Assembly (NCBI GenBank): GCA_963848175.1
Contig: CAWKCO010000012.1
Span: 705,740 to 769,739, forward strand
Direction: 5' to 3'
From: JAMZMI01 sp963848175
Lineage (GTDB): Bacteria; Bacteroidota; Bacteroidia; Cytophagales; Cyclobacteriaceae
DNA length: 64,000 bases
In this document: positions 25,784 to 34,172 of the stretch, piece after piece
How the letters are laid out: every line of letters begins with the position of its first letter
Position numbering within the stretch: the stretch's first letter is position 1
Position numbers and translations under genes: made by a program
Notes under the pieces: generated by a model
Databases searched by the model: none
Told to the model about the DNA's origin: nothing
The model's input: the letters and a program-made list of their open reading frames with translations, nothing else

Positions 25784-27531
25784 GTCAAAAAATTCCATTC
25801 TCTTTCCGCTCGCACCTATGGGGGCATAGCGATACTTTTTTTGAAGTCAACAAAGACCAAATCATCGAGCTGCGCGGCAATCGATACGAATTTTCTGGGT
25901 TGAAGTACCCAAAATTTATCCCGTACATCAAAGAAGTATTGGGTGTGGATATTACTAAAGTAAAGCCCCTCTCCCCACAGGCCGAGCACATCATCCCCAC
26001 GCCTGTCGAGAATGAGGCATTCACAAAATCCATCACCTCAAAGCTGAAATCTTATCAAATCTCCAACGAGGCACTTACGCGACTTCAAAACAGCCACGGA
26101 CAAACGACCTGCTTTGAAGTGTACAAGATCGTCTATCACGGAAAAATGAGCCGACTGGTGGACGTGGTATTGTACCCTGAAACAGAAGAAGATGCTGCGT
26201 TTATTATCGCACAAGCAAAAGCACATAATGTCTGCATAGTGCCGTATGGTGGCGGCACAAATGTGACTAGCGCCTTGCTCCTGCCAGAAAATGAAACACG
26301 CATGATCGTATCGCTAGACGTGCGCCGATTGAACGCAATCGAATGGATCAATGAAGAAAATCAAACGGCGTGCGTACAAGCTGGCATCAGAGGTTTGGAA
26401 CTGGAAGATCAGCTAAATGCCAAAGGATATATACTAGGCCATCAGCCAGACAGTATTGAATTTTCTACCCTTGGCGGGTGGATTTCTACCAATGCCAGTG
26501 GCATGAAAAAAAACAAATATGGCAACATCGACGATATCGTGGAGACGGTCTATATGATCACCCCAGAGGGACAGCTGGAGCAGCGAGAGGGCATCTGCCG
26601 TACCTCTATGGGCATCAAACCACAAGCCAACTTGTTTGGAAGTGAAGGCAATCTGGGCTTGATTACCAAGGCCGTGGTGAAGATTCACAAAAAGCCTGAA
26701 CTGACCGAGTATGAGTCGTTGGTTTTCAAGGACTTCAGCACGGGTATCTCTTTTATAAAAGAACTCTCAAAAACGAACTATGTACCTGCCAGCATGCGAC
26801 TGGTAGACAATTTTCAACTTGGCTTTGGTCAGGTGTTCAAAGAAGATTCGAAAGGCTTCAAAAAAATCATGAGCAAGCTAACGATCTGGTTTTTGAAAAA
26901 TGTAAAGCGATTTGATATCAAGAAAATTGCGCTTTCCACCATTGTGATGGAAGGATCGAAAGAGGAAGTAGCCTACCAAAAAAAACGCCTAAAAGCGCTG
27001 GCAAATAAATACAATGCTTTAGCCGCTGGTGGCAAAAACGGAAAGGGCGGCTACAACCTCACCTTTATGATTGCCTATATCCGAGATTTCTTGTTTGAGT
27101 ATCACATCATTGGTGATACACTGGAAACGTCAGTGCCTTATGACAAAATCAAAACGGTGATAGCGGCGGTAGAAAAGTGCTACCATGAAGAGTACAATGC
27201 GCTCAACATCAAAGCCAATCCATATATCAGCTATCGTATTCCGCAGATTTACCATACGGGCGTGTGTATCTACTTTATGTTTGGCATCTACACAGAAGGG
27301 CTCGAAAATCCTGAAGACGTTTTCTCCGATCTGGAGCATAAAATCAGAAAGACAATTGTAGAAAATGGAGGATCAATTTCTCACCATCATGGTGTAGGAA
27401 AATTACGCAAAGACTTCCTTCCGATGATGGGCTCCAAGCACAGTCGTGATTTGGTAAGGGGCATCAAACAGGCCACCGATCCACAAAATATCTTTGGTAT
27501 ACGAAACAATGTATTTGCATTGGACGAATAA
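25780..27531 (+). CDS. alkyl-DHAP synthase (AGPS-like) FAD enzyme
   Basis: A 583-residue FAD-binding (PCMH/VAO-type) enzyme very like alkyldihydroxyacetonephosphate synthase, which swaps the acyl of acyl-DHAP for a fatty alcohol to make the ether bond. The FAD loop is VPYGGGTNVTSAL. The AGPS signatures are GHQPDSIEFSTLGGWISTNASGMKKNKYGNIDDIV, NLFGSEGNLGLITKAVVKI, the active-site segment GGYNLTFMIAYIRDF and the His triplet ISHHHGVGKLRKDF near the C-terminus. The start at 25780 (MSQKIPFSF) was chosen because it overlaps the plsC stop by four bases; a longer frame from 25645 runs over plsC without family similarity. D-lactate dehydrogenase-type oxidases lack the HHHGVGKLR motif. Confidence 0.85.
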   Translation: MSQKIPFSFRSHLWGHSDTFFEVNKDQIIELRGNRYEFSGLKYPKFIPYIKEVLGVDITKVKPLSPQAEHIIPTPVENEAFTKSITSKLKSYQISNEALTRLQNSHGQTTCFEVYKIVYHGKMSRLVDVVLYPETEEDAAFIIAQAKAHNVCIVPYGGGTNVTSALLLPENETRMIVSLDVRRLNAIEWINEENQTACVQAGIRGLELEDQLNAKGYILGHQPDSIEFSTLGGWISTNASGMKKNKYGNIDDIVETVYMITPEGQLEQREGICRTSMGIKPQANLFGSEGNLGLITKAVVKIHKKPELTEYESLVFKDFSTGISFIKELSKTNYVPASMRLVDNFQLGFGQVFKEDSKGFKKIMSKLTIWFLKNVKRFDIKKIALSTIVMEGSKEEVAYQKKRLKALANKYNALAAGGKNGKGGYNLTFMIAYIRDFLFEYHIIGDTLETSVPYDKIKTVIAAVEKCYHEEYNALNIKANPYISYRIPQIYHTGVCIYFMFGIYTEGLENPEDVFSDLEHKIRKTIVENGGSISHHHGVGKLRKDFLPMMGSKHSRDLVRGIKQATDPQNIFGIRNNVFALDE

Positions 27532-27651
27532 TTACATAGAGGCTATGGCTACCCGCCCGGAAGCCTTTTACATGAAAAAATTTTATAACTATCTGATAAT
27601 AACCAGCAAACAACCAATGTTTGTGTAACTATCAAATGGACTTTATATAAA
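27531..27651 (+). repeat. 121-bp dispersed repeat, copy 1
   Basis: It starts at the AGPS stop codon and runs to CTTTATATAA. A second copy with about 10 differences lies at 62686-62806 in the same direction. It contains GGCTATGGCTACCCGCCC and AAGCC, which can form a small hairpin. No coding potential is seen. Confidence 0.7.
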
Positions 27652-27936
27652 GCAAAAAGTCTTGAAATAAGAGGTTTATCTGGAATACTGTGAAATTGTA
27701 TCATCTGACAAAAGAAGAACCTTATTTTCTGCATAAAAACTGTATAACAATTAACCAAAATATAAGGTTGAGTCAGGTTTTCTTTCTTTGCCTTTCTTTT
27801 GGCTTGCCCCAAAAGAATCGCAGCGGCGAACCGCCAAAAAGTCAAGGCCTAATTCAGAGACTATCGTTTTTACTACAAATTACATATAGCCGTAATAAGA
27901 AACATTAACTTCGCTACACATTAAAACCTTACTGAA
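27652..27936. other. intergenic region before the MDR gene
   Basis: No gene. 27793-27816 holds an inverted repeat (TTCTTTTGG/CCCCAAAAGAA) inside a Gly/Lys-codon-like stretch. A weak -7-like TAACTTCG lies near 27907. Confidence 0.35.
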
Positions 27937-28959
27937 ATGAAAGCATATTCTCTCGTAAAAAATGGAGCTGCAAGCCAAGCTTTTCAATTGATTGAAAAAG
28001 AAACTCCGACCCCTAGCGCAGGAGAAGTGCTGGTGAAATCCGAAGGTTTTGGGTTGAATTTCGCGGATGTGATGGCACGTTTGGGTATTTACAAAGATTG
28101 TCCTCCTCTGCCAACCGTGGTGGGGTATGAAAATGTGGGTCGTGTAGTGGCAGTGGGCGAAGGTGTAACAACCGTAAAGGTAGGTGAACGGGTGTTGGCT
28201 TTTACTCGATTTGGTGGCTATGCCGATCATGTGCTTTCGCCAGAAATGGCAGTGGCCAAAATTCCTGAAAGATGGGGCGTGGGCGAGGCTACCGCTTTGG
28301 CCACTCAATATATTACTGCCTATTATGCGGCACAAGAAGCCATCAATCTACACGAAGGAGATCATGTGCTTATTCATGCCGCTGCGGGAGGTGTAGGCAC
28401 AGCTTTGATTCAACTCCTAAAGGAAAAAGGATGCATTATCTTCGGTACTGCTGGGTCTGATGAAAAGCTCGATTACCTCAGAGCTCAGGGGGTGCACTAC
28501 CCTATCAATTACCGCAAAGAGGATTATTTTGATGCGATTGTGAAACTGGGATTTAAAGGCAAAATAGATGCGGCTTTTAACCCAATAGGTGGCAACTACG
28601 TGAAAAAGGACATAGCTCTGCTCAATGCTGGAGGGCGCGAAGTGCTCTATGGTGCGTCGAAAATGACGGAGGCTCGTGGCAATATTTTCAAACTCCTAAA
28701 AATGGTTTTTGGCTTTGGTTTCTGGAGCCCAATAGGCTTTGTGACCAAGTCTACCTCTCTGGTGGGGGTAAATATGCTGCGCATTGCCGATAATAAACCT
28801 GCTGTTCTAAAAATGTGCATGGACGAAGTAATCTCTTTGGCAAAAAGAGGTCTCATAAAACCTACTATAGCCAAAGAGTTTCCTCATACGGAACTGGCAG
28901 AAGCACACGACTTTCTTGAATCAAGAAAGTCTATGGGCAAGATTGCTGTAAAGTGGTAG
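27937..28959 (+). CDS. zinc-type MDR oxidoreductase (quinone oxidoreductase/VAT-1-like)
   Basis: A 340-residue medium-chain dehydrogenase/reductase, NADPH-dependent and most like quinone oxidoreductases and the VAT-1 subgroup. The N-terminal GroES-like domain has GEVLVKSEGFGLNFADVMARLGIYKDCPPLPTVVGYENVGRV. The cofactor loop is HAAAGGVGTALIQLLKEKG (residues about 147-165), then FGTAGSDEKLDYLRAQGVHYPINY. The catalytic and structural zinc ligands of alcohol dehydrogenases are absent, as expected for the QOR group. Substrate unknown. A weak terminator follows, and the next gene is convergent. Confidence 0.88.
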   Translation: MKAYSLVKNGAASQAFQLIEKETPTPSAGEVLVKSEGFGLNFADVMARLGIYKDCPPLPTVVGYENVGRVVAVGEGVTTVKVGERVLAFTRFGGYADHVLSPEMAVAKIPERWGVGEATALATQYITAYYAAQEAINLHEGDHVLIHAAAGGVGTALIQLLKEKGCIIFGTAGSDEKLDYLRAQGVHYPINYRKEDYFDAIVKLGFKGKIDAAFNPIGGNYVKKDIALLNAGGREVLYGASKMTEARGNIFKLLKMVFGFGFWSPIGFVTKSTSLVGVNMLRIADNKPAVLKMCMDEVISLAKRGLIKPTIAKEFPHTELAEAHDFLESRKSMGKIAVKW

Positions 28960-28980
28960 GCCATTGGTTCATCCGCTGAT

Positions 28981-29004
28981 CAGCAATGAAATGCTGGTTT
29001 TTTT
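28981..29004 (+). terminator. short terminator after the MDR gene
   Basis: CAGCA and TGCTG form a 5-bp stem with a six-base loop, followed by seven T. It overlaps the end of the convergent transporter gene by two bases. Confidence 0.5.
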
Positions 29005-30784
29005 AACCGCCAAATATCCACGGAATGCAAAGTGCTGCAATAACGGATAATAGCAGGCTCAGAATCCAACCAACCTTAAAGAAGTCTGAAAAGGAATAAT
29101 CCCCAGCAGCATAGACCATGGCGTTTGTCTGGTAACCTACTGGACTAATGAAGCTCGAATTGGCTCCAAACAAAATAGCTATTACCAGAAGCTTAGGATC
29201 CAGCCCTGCACTGCTGGCCACACTGATCGCTATTGGAACAAGCAAAACTGCTGTGGCTTGATTGCTCAAAATACTAGTAACAAGAGTGGTGAAGAGAAAA
29301 AATACACCCACCACAAGGTGAATATCCACCCCCTTCATCATGGATACGAGGAAAGAAGCGATGTACTGATCCCCTCCTACTTTCTGCATGGCCATGCCCA
29401 GCGGAATCACTCCTGAGAGCAGAAAGATCACACGCCAGTCAATATTCTTATAGGCTTCATTGAAGCGAATACAGCCAGTCACAAAAATAAGAATCACCCC
29501 GATCCACGCACTTACCAGTATAGGCAGATAATTGCTCACGGCTAAGCCTATTACGACTAAAACAATAAGCAAGGAAAGGTTCTTTTTGCCTGGAATGGGT
29601 ATTTCTTTATTGATCTCACCTCTAGAAATGGTGTCTATGATTGTGAAGTCTCGCCTTCCTGGGCCGGTTTTTTCCTGGCCTATTCCTTCCATCAATAATA
29701 TATCTCCGGACTTGATCCTATGCAGGCTAAAATCTCTTTGATAGGAATCTGCACCCCTGCGCAGCGCTAGCGGAAATGCTCCGTACAATCGATAAAAATC
29801 GATAAATCTGAGGCGCTGACCAATGATATTAGCACCTGGCATCACCATAGACTCTACAAGCTGAATATGGTCTCCATCTTCAATTTTTCGCTTGTCAAAA
29901 TTGGTGGAAATCAACAAACCTTCGTTATTTAATCGTATGATCTCTTTGAGATTGGTTTTCACCAAAAACACATCTCCAACCTTTACTTTTTCCTTTTTGT
30001 CACTGGTTTTGATGTATCGATCGTTGATTTTCAATACGGTGATTTCCAAGTTTTTAAATAGAGGTGTATTGCTCAGCTCCAGCCCCACCATAGCACTTTC
30101 TTCCGTTACAACGAATTCGGTAAGGTAACTTTTGCTATCTGTGGCTCTCTCAAATACTTCTATAGAGGTTCTCCTTCTTTTCAGGATAAACCTTCCCAAA
30201 ACAGCCATAAACAAGCCGAGCGTAACCAATAAAATAAGGCCGAAAGGAGTTAATTCGAATATCTTAAATTTATCCAGACCATTCGCCTGCCCCACAGAAT
30301 TGATCAGAAGATTGGTAGAAGTACCAATCATAGAAGAAGCTCCGCCCAGCATTGCTGCAAAAGAAAGGGGAATCAACAGCACACCAGAATTGATATTTTT
30401 AACCTTGGAGATTTTGAGAATCACTGGAATAAAAACGGCCACTACAGCTGTGGTATTGATAAAAGCAGAAGTCACCGCTGCAAAGAGCATAATCATTAGC
30501 AGCACTTTCCACTCAGTATCGCCAGACAACCTAATGAGCAAATCTCCCAGCGCCTCTACCACACCAGTATTTTTGAGTGCCTCGCTAATGATCAAAAGAG
30601 CCATTACCGTAAGAGTAGCACTGTTGCTAAAGCCAGAAAACCCTTCATTTGGGCTAAGGATACCCGTGACAACCAAGCTGACCATAACGCAAATGGCCGT
30701 GATCTCCATAGGAATCCACCCCGTAATGAACAGCACTAAGGCCGATATGATAATTCCCGTGAGTATCAGTATTTCTAATGTCAT
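29003..30784 (-). CDS. SLC13-family anion permease with two TrkA-C domains
   Basis: A 593-residue inner-membrane transporter of the DASS/SLC13 (SAC1-like) type, which carries sulfate, dicarboxylates or similar anions with sodium or protons. N-terminal helices (1-200) include the family motif FAAMLGGASSMIGTSTNLLINSVG. A cytoplasmic part (about 210-385) holds two RCK_C/TrkA-C regulatory domains (VTEESAMVGLELSNTPLFKNLEITVLKINDR and ...MVMPGANIIGQRLRFIDFYRLYGAFPLALRRG). The second helical half has the repeated motif SNQATAVLLVPIAI. The exact anion cannot be read off. It lies 11 bases after the DUF202 gene and is probably cotranscribed with it. Confidence 0.9.
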   Translation of the reverse strand: MTLEILILTGIIISALVLFITGWIPMEITAICVMVSLVVTGILSPNEGFSGFSNSATLTVMALLIISEALKNTGVVEALGDLLIRLSGDTEWKVLLMIMLFAAVTSAFINTTAVVAVFIPVILKISKVKNINSGVLLIPLSFAAMLGGASSMIGTSTNLLINSVGQANGLDKFKIFELTPFGLILLVTLGLFMAVLGRFILKRRRTSIEVFERATDSKSYLTEFVVTEESAMVGLELSNTPLFKNLEITVLKINDRYIKTSDKKEKVKVGDVFLVKTNLKEIIRLNNEGLLISTNFDKRKIEDGDHIQLVESMVMPGANIIGQRLRFIDFYRLYGAFPLALRRGADSYQRDFSLHRIKSGDILLMEGIGQEKTGPGRRDFTIIDTISRGEINKEIPIPGKKNLSLLIVLVVIGLAVSNYLPILVSAWIGVILIFVTGCIRFNEAYKNIDWRVIFLLSGVIPLGMAMQKVGGDQYIASFLVSMMKGVDIHLVVGVFFLFTTLVTSILSNQATAVLLVPIAISVASSAGLDPKLLVIAILFGANSSFISPVGYQTNAMVYAAGDYSFSDFFKVGWILSLLLSVIAALCIPWIFGG

Positions 30785-30795
30785 TGGGGCTGGAA

Positions 30796-31035
30796 TTAAC
30801 GACTCAACAATTTCTCTTTGAACTTTCTGTACCGAATGATGCCATAAATGGCCAGAAAGATGGATAACGCCCCAAAAACAATTGACACAATAATAAATAC
30901 CACGTCATCAAAAAATCGAAGAGAAAATAAGGAAATACCCATCAAGGCAAGAGCCGCTCGAAAATAAGACATCAACGTTCGCTCATTTGCCATCTGAGTC
31001 CTAAGTCGGGCTAAGTATTGCTGCTTTTCAATCAT
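30796..31035 (-). CDS. DUF202 small membrane protein
   Basis: A 79-residue protein with the DUF202 (YidH) start LRTQMANERTLMSYFRAALALMGISLFSL. Two membrane helices lie at about 25-42 and 48-68, with a basic C-terminal tail (RYRKFKEKLLSR). Role unknown; it precedes the SLC13 transporter by 11 bases and may assist or be cotranscribed with it. Confidence 0.85.
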   Translation of the reverse strand: MIEKQQYLARLRTQMANERTLMSYFRAALALMGISLFSLRFFDDVVFIIVSIVFGALSIFLAIYGIIRYRKFKEKLLSR

Positions 31036-31227
31036 ACTTCTTAATTTGGATTATTTGAGTAGGTCATTTGGAAGTGTTCAACGAATAAAAAGCAGATTGT
31101 GGTTATATTATTTCTGGTCGTGAGTAAAATTTCTTGGCGGTGACCTTTCAAATATTTGTACTAATTTCGAGTCAGTAATTCCATCCAGTCTTCATTCGTC
31201 CAAACCTTTTCACCTACCTATCCCATT

Positions 31228-32181
31228 ATGCGTGTATTCATAGGCATTAGCTTATCGTTTCTTTTGTCACTTTCAATTTTTGCTCAGTCCAACTTCGATC
31301 CAGCCAAATTTCACTCCAATGCATTCGCCCATAGAGGGGGCTATGAATTTGGCTCAGAAAATACCATCGAAACAATTCTTTATAACCTCGAAAACCATTC
31401 TCAGGCCATAGAGATAGACATTACGATGACCAAAGACGGCCAGATGGCTCTTTTTCATGATGAAACAATTAATAGAGTTTTGGACACTGATGAGAATACA
31501 AAAATTTCGGAACTCACACTGAGGCAAATTCAGCAAATCCAACTTAGAGATCAATCCAAAGGGCTACAATTTGTGCCTACGCTAGAAGAGCTGGTAGATG
31601 CCCTTCTACCTTTGATGGCTGACGGTGCTATGAGTGATTTTATCATTGAGCTGGACTGGAAACCTCATGGAGACGAGCGAGAAAAGGCGATAGATGAGCT
31701 AATTCGAATTTTGAAAAAACAAGTTGCTACCACAGGTGAGGTGATTTACGATCATTTTTTCGTTTCTAGCTTTTACCCCGACGTACTTAAGTCTCTAAAG
31801 ACAAGAGCACCTAAAATCACCACGGCCTTTGCGGTAAACAGCACTTCCAACGAACAGAAGCTAAAATCAAAACTCGCAGTACTTTTCGCTCCTATTATTA
31901 TCAAAAAATATGAAGCAAAAATCATCGAACCAAACATGTGTTTAGTCACTGAGCGATTTGTGAAAAAATGGAAAAAGAGAGGGGTTTTGATTAACACCTA
32001 CACCGTAAATCGTGGATATGAAAAAGCTTATCTTAAGCCTTTTGATATAGCTATCACTACCAACTGCCCATCAAGTATTTGCACGCCTGATATCAGCGAT
32101 CAAATGAAACCCATCAAATGGTGCAAAAAATGTGTAAACGATCAAGCAGAAACTAACAATCCTTTGGTTTTGAGTAAATAA
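31228..32181 (+). CDS. exported glycerophosphodiester phosphodiesterase
   Basis: A 317-residue TIM-barrel enzyme that splits glycerophosphodiesters into glycerol-3-phosphate and an alcohol. Residues 1-20 are a signal peptide (LLSLSIFAQS), so it acts in the periplasm. Catalytic motifs: FAHRGGYEFGSENTIETI (His-Arg and Glu), EIDITMTKDGQMALFHDETINRVLDT (Glu-Asp metal ligands and second His) and IIELDWKP. VNRGYEKAYLKPFDIAITTNCP is the C-terminal strand region. The gene stands alone and ends at a strong terminator. Confidence 0.92.
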   Translation: MRVFIGISLSFLLSLSIFAQSNFDPAKFHSNAFAHRGGYEFGSENTIETILYNLENHSQAIEIDITMTKDGQMALFHDETINRVLDTDENTKISELTLRQIQQIQLRDQSKGLQFVPTLEELVDALLPLMADGAMSDFIIELDWKPHGDEREKAIDELIRILKKQVATTGEVIYDHFFVSSFYPDVLKSLKTRAPKITTAFAVNSTSNEQKLKSKLAVLFAPIIIKKYEAKIIEPNMCLVTERFVKKWKKRGVLINTYTVNRGYEKAYLKPFDIAITTNCPSSICTPDISDQMKPIKWCKKCVNDQAETNNPLVLSK

Positions 32182-32182
32182 A

Positions 32183-32222
32183 AAAATGCCCATGGAAACG
32201 AGAGCTTCATGGGCATTTTTAA
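32183..32222. terminator. bidirectional terminator between convergent genes
   Basis: AAATGCCCATG and CATGGGCATTT form an 11-bp stem with A and T tracts on both sides, serving the phosphodiesterase gene and the facing gene. Confidence 0.85.
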
Positions 32223-32240
32223 TTTGCTTTTTTGATCTAA

Positions 32241-33998
32241 TTACTCAGAAATGTTCCAAATTCTATCGTAACCCATTTCTATCTCTTTCGCTCTCAGCGT
32301 AGCTATACCCGCTTTCATGGCACCAATAATCTCCTGATGGCTGCACACTTTTAACAGCTCCTCTTTGCTTGACTTCAGTTTGGCTTCATTGTATGGCTGG
32401 CCAGTAGTTCGCACCACGTATCCATCCAAATACTTACCTAGCTTACTATTGTTACTTTCATCTCTACCGATCACACTCAATCTCATTGTAGGTGAAAGCA
32501 CAATATTACCATCCTTATTTGCGCCTACTTCCAATGTAAAATCTATGGACAGCATTCCATCTAGTTCTCCGGCGGCCTTCATCATGTTCACTTGTGGATT
32601 GTCTGAGGTCTGATTAGAAGATACACTTCCTAATATTTCCCCTAATCGCTGCGGCGTAGCACGCTGCGTCCCTTTATAATTCATCTTTACCACCTTGTCA
32701 TTGAGAGCCTCCTCTGAAGGAAACAAACCTGCATATTGTGGCGTGCTGGTCACACTTTCAACAGGTACAAAAGAGACATTATATTCCGTCTGGAAAAATG
32801 CTACCACATCCTTGTAGATGCGATCCATCACATAGTTCCAGCTTTCAGCTGGCAACTGAGGAAATTGAAAAGTCGTGGTAGTTGTCGTAGTTCTAGTGTA
32901 GCTAGTACCCCCCATACTGTACGAGCTTTCACTTGTTTCCGTCTCTTCTCTAAATGTTCTTGCCTGCATAGAGAATGATACCAATCCAAATTTTGACGCT
33001 TTGGACAATGGAATACCCGTGGTGGCATTAGGCTTATAAAATTCGTACCCCAGAGTCTTATCCTCACTTCTACCCGTCACTCTCAAAGAAGCCATGATAC
33101 CCTCATCTTGCTTTCCTTTCACGATTACAGACATGGTAGCGTAGGATCTCAGTGTGATTTCTGAAGATGAAAGCTGTCCAGGGTTTTGCGATGCATCATA
33201 CTTTTCCTTTGTCAGAACGTTTTCGCGCTCTACAATCAACCAGTTCTCCCCTTTATTGAACTGCCCTGTATTTAGCTGCCCTGCGATCTCTGGGTTGGCA
33301 AGAGACTCTTTGGGGATTGTCACTTTTACTGTTCCCTCCTTCGTTACCGGAAAATCCGCAAAGTGATTCAAAGCGCGAGCTCCCATCACATCTGTGATTA
33401 AAGAAACACGAATCCTTGTGCCTTCGGATCCTGCTGGGTTGTAGTATTCCAACTCGATATCTTCTGCCAAATCAAGAATGGGTAAAGATTTTTCGCCGTT
33501 GATACTAAGAATCTCCACGCCTGGAATAGTATTGAGCGAGAAAGATGCTTCATCTCCTGTGGTTGTTTTCACTGAAAGGCTCAAAGGCTTTACAGGTCTT
33601 TGCTTGTAAACTTTCAGGTAAGAACCCAAGCCTACATATTCCATTGGCTCTCCGTCTACCATCACATCTCCTGTGATTTCGAGCAAACCCATTCCTGCAC
33701 TTTTGAAAAAAGTAATAGACGCTACATAATCCCCTTCTATTGTTCCTTTAGGGAAGTATTTTGATTCCGAAGTGTTGATTTCTGTTGGATATGTTCCTGA
33801 AATAAAAGAGGCTTTAGCAGATGCCACTTCCAGCTCTGCAGTTTTACCAGTCATTAGGTTCCCAGTAAGGTTTCCTAATTTTTCACCGATATTCATTTTT
33901 GGAACTTTCAATCCAAATTTCTTCTTTTCTCCATCTTCTTGCGCAATGGTTTGGAGAGCCAGCATCATGGCTAGCGCACTGTAAAATATTTTTCTCAT
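32241..33998 (-). CDS. exported protein of unknown function
   Basis: A 585-residue protein with a signal peptide (MRKIFYSALAMMLALQTIAQ). The mature protein begins with a charged linker (EDGEKKKFGLKVPKMNIGEKLGNLTGNLMTGK), then a long beta-rich region. A Thr-rich patch lies in the middle (GGTSYTRTTTTTTTFQFP), followed by a domain starting WNYVMDRIYKDVVAFFQTEYNVSFVPVESVTSTPQY. The last 120 residues (DGMLSIDFTLEVGANKDGNIVLSPTMRLSVIG) look like a membrane-facing beta domain. No family recognised. A perfect 13-bp dyad lies upstream at 34106. Confidence 0.7.
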   Translation of the reverse strand: MRKIFYSALAMMLALQTIAQEDGEKKKFGLKVPKMNIGEKLGNLTGNLMTGKTAELEVASAKASFISGTYPTEINTSESKYFPKGTIEGDYVASITFFKSAGMGLLEITGDVMVDGEPMEYVGLGSYLKVYKQRPVKPLSLSVKTTTGDEASFSLNTIPGVEILSINGEKSLPILDLAEDIELEYYNPAGSEGTRIRVSLITDVMGARALNHFADFPVTKEGTVKVTIPKESLANPEIAGQLNTGQFNKGENWLIVERENVLTKEKYDASQNPGQLSSSEITLRSYATMSVIVKGKQDEGIMASLRVTGRSEDKTLGYEFYKPNATTGIPLSKASKFGLVSFSMQARTFREETETSESSYSMGGTSYTRTTTTTTTFQFPQLPAESWNYVMDRIYKDVVAFFQTEYNVSFVPVESVTSTPQYAGLFPSEEALNDKVVKMNYKGTQRATPQRLGEILGSVSSNQTSDNPQVNMMKAAGELDGMLSIDFTLEVGANKDGNIVLSPTMRLSVIGRDESNNSKLGKYLDGYVVRTTGQPYNEAKLKSSKEELLKVCSHQEIIGAMKAGIATLRAKEIEMGYDRIWNISE

Positions 33999-34105
33999 AG
34001 GTGTAAAATTTTGCGTGATAAGAGAAATGCTTTGAAATGTAGCACATGCTCGTTTTCACAATTCATGGTCGTTTTGAAATCAAAAATAGATTTTTCAGTC
34101 ATCGC

Positions 34106-34133
34106 ATAATATCCGTGCCAGCACGGATATTAT
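34106..34133. promoter_or_regulatory. perfect 13-bp inverted repeat, possible operator
   Basis: ATAATATCCGTGC (34106-34118) and its exact inverse GCACGGATATTAT (34121-34133) are separated by only CA. No T tract follows on either strand, so it is not a standard terminator. It lies about 110 bases before the gene at 33998 and 40 bases after the M61 peptidase stop. Confidence 0.5.
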
Positions 34134-34172
34134 CTATTAATGTTAAAAAACTTGCACCTATTTGAATCTGAA

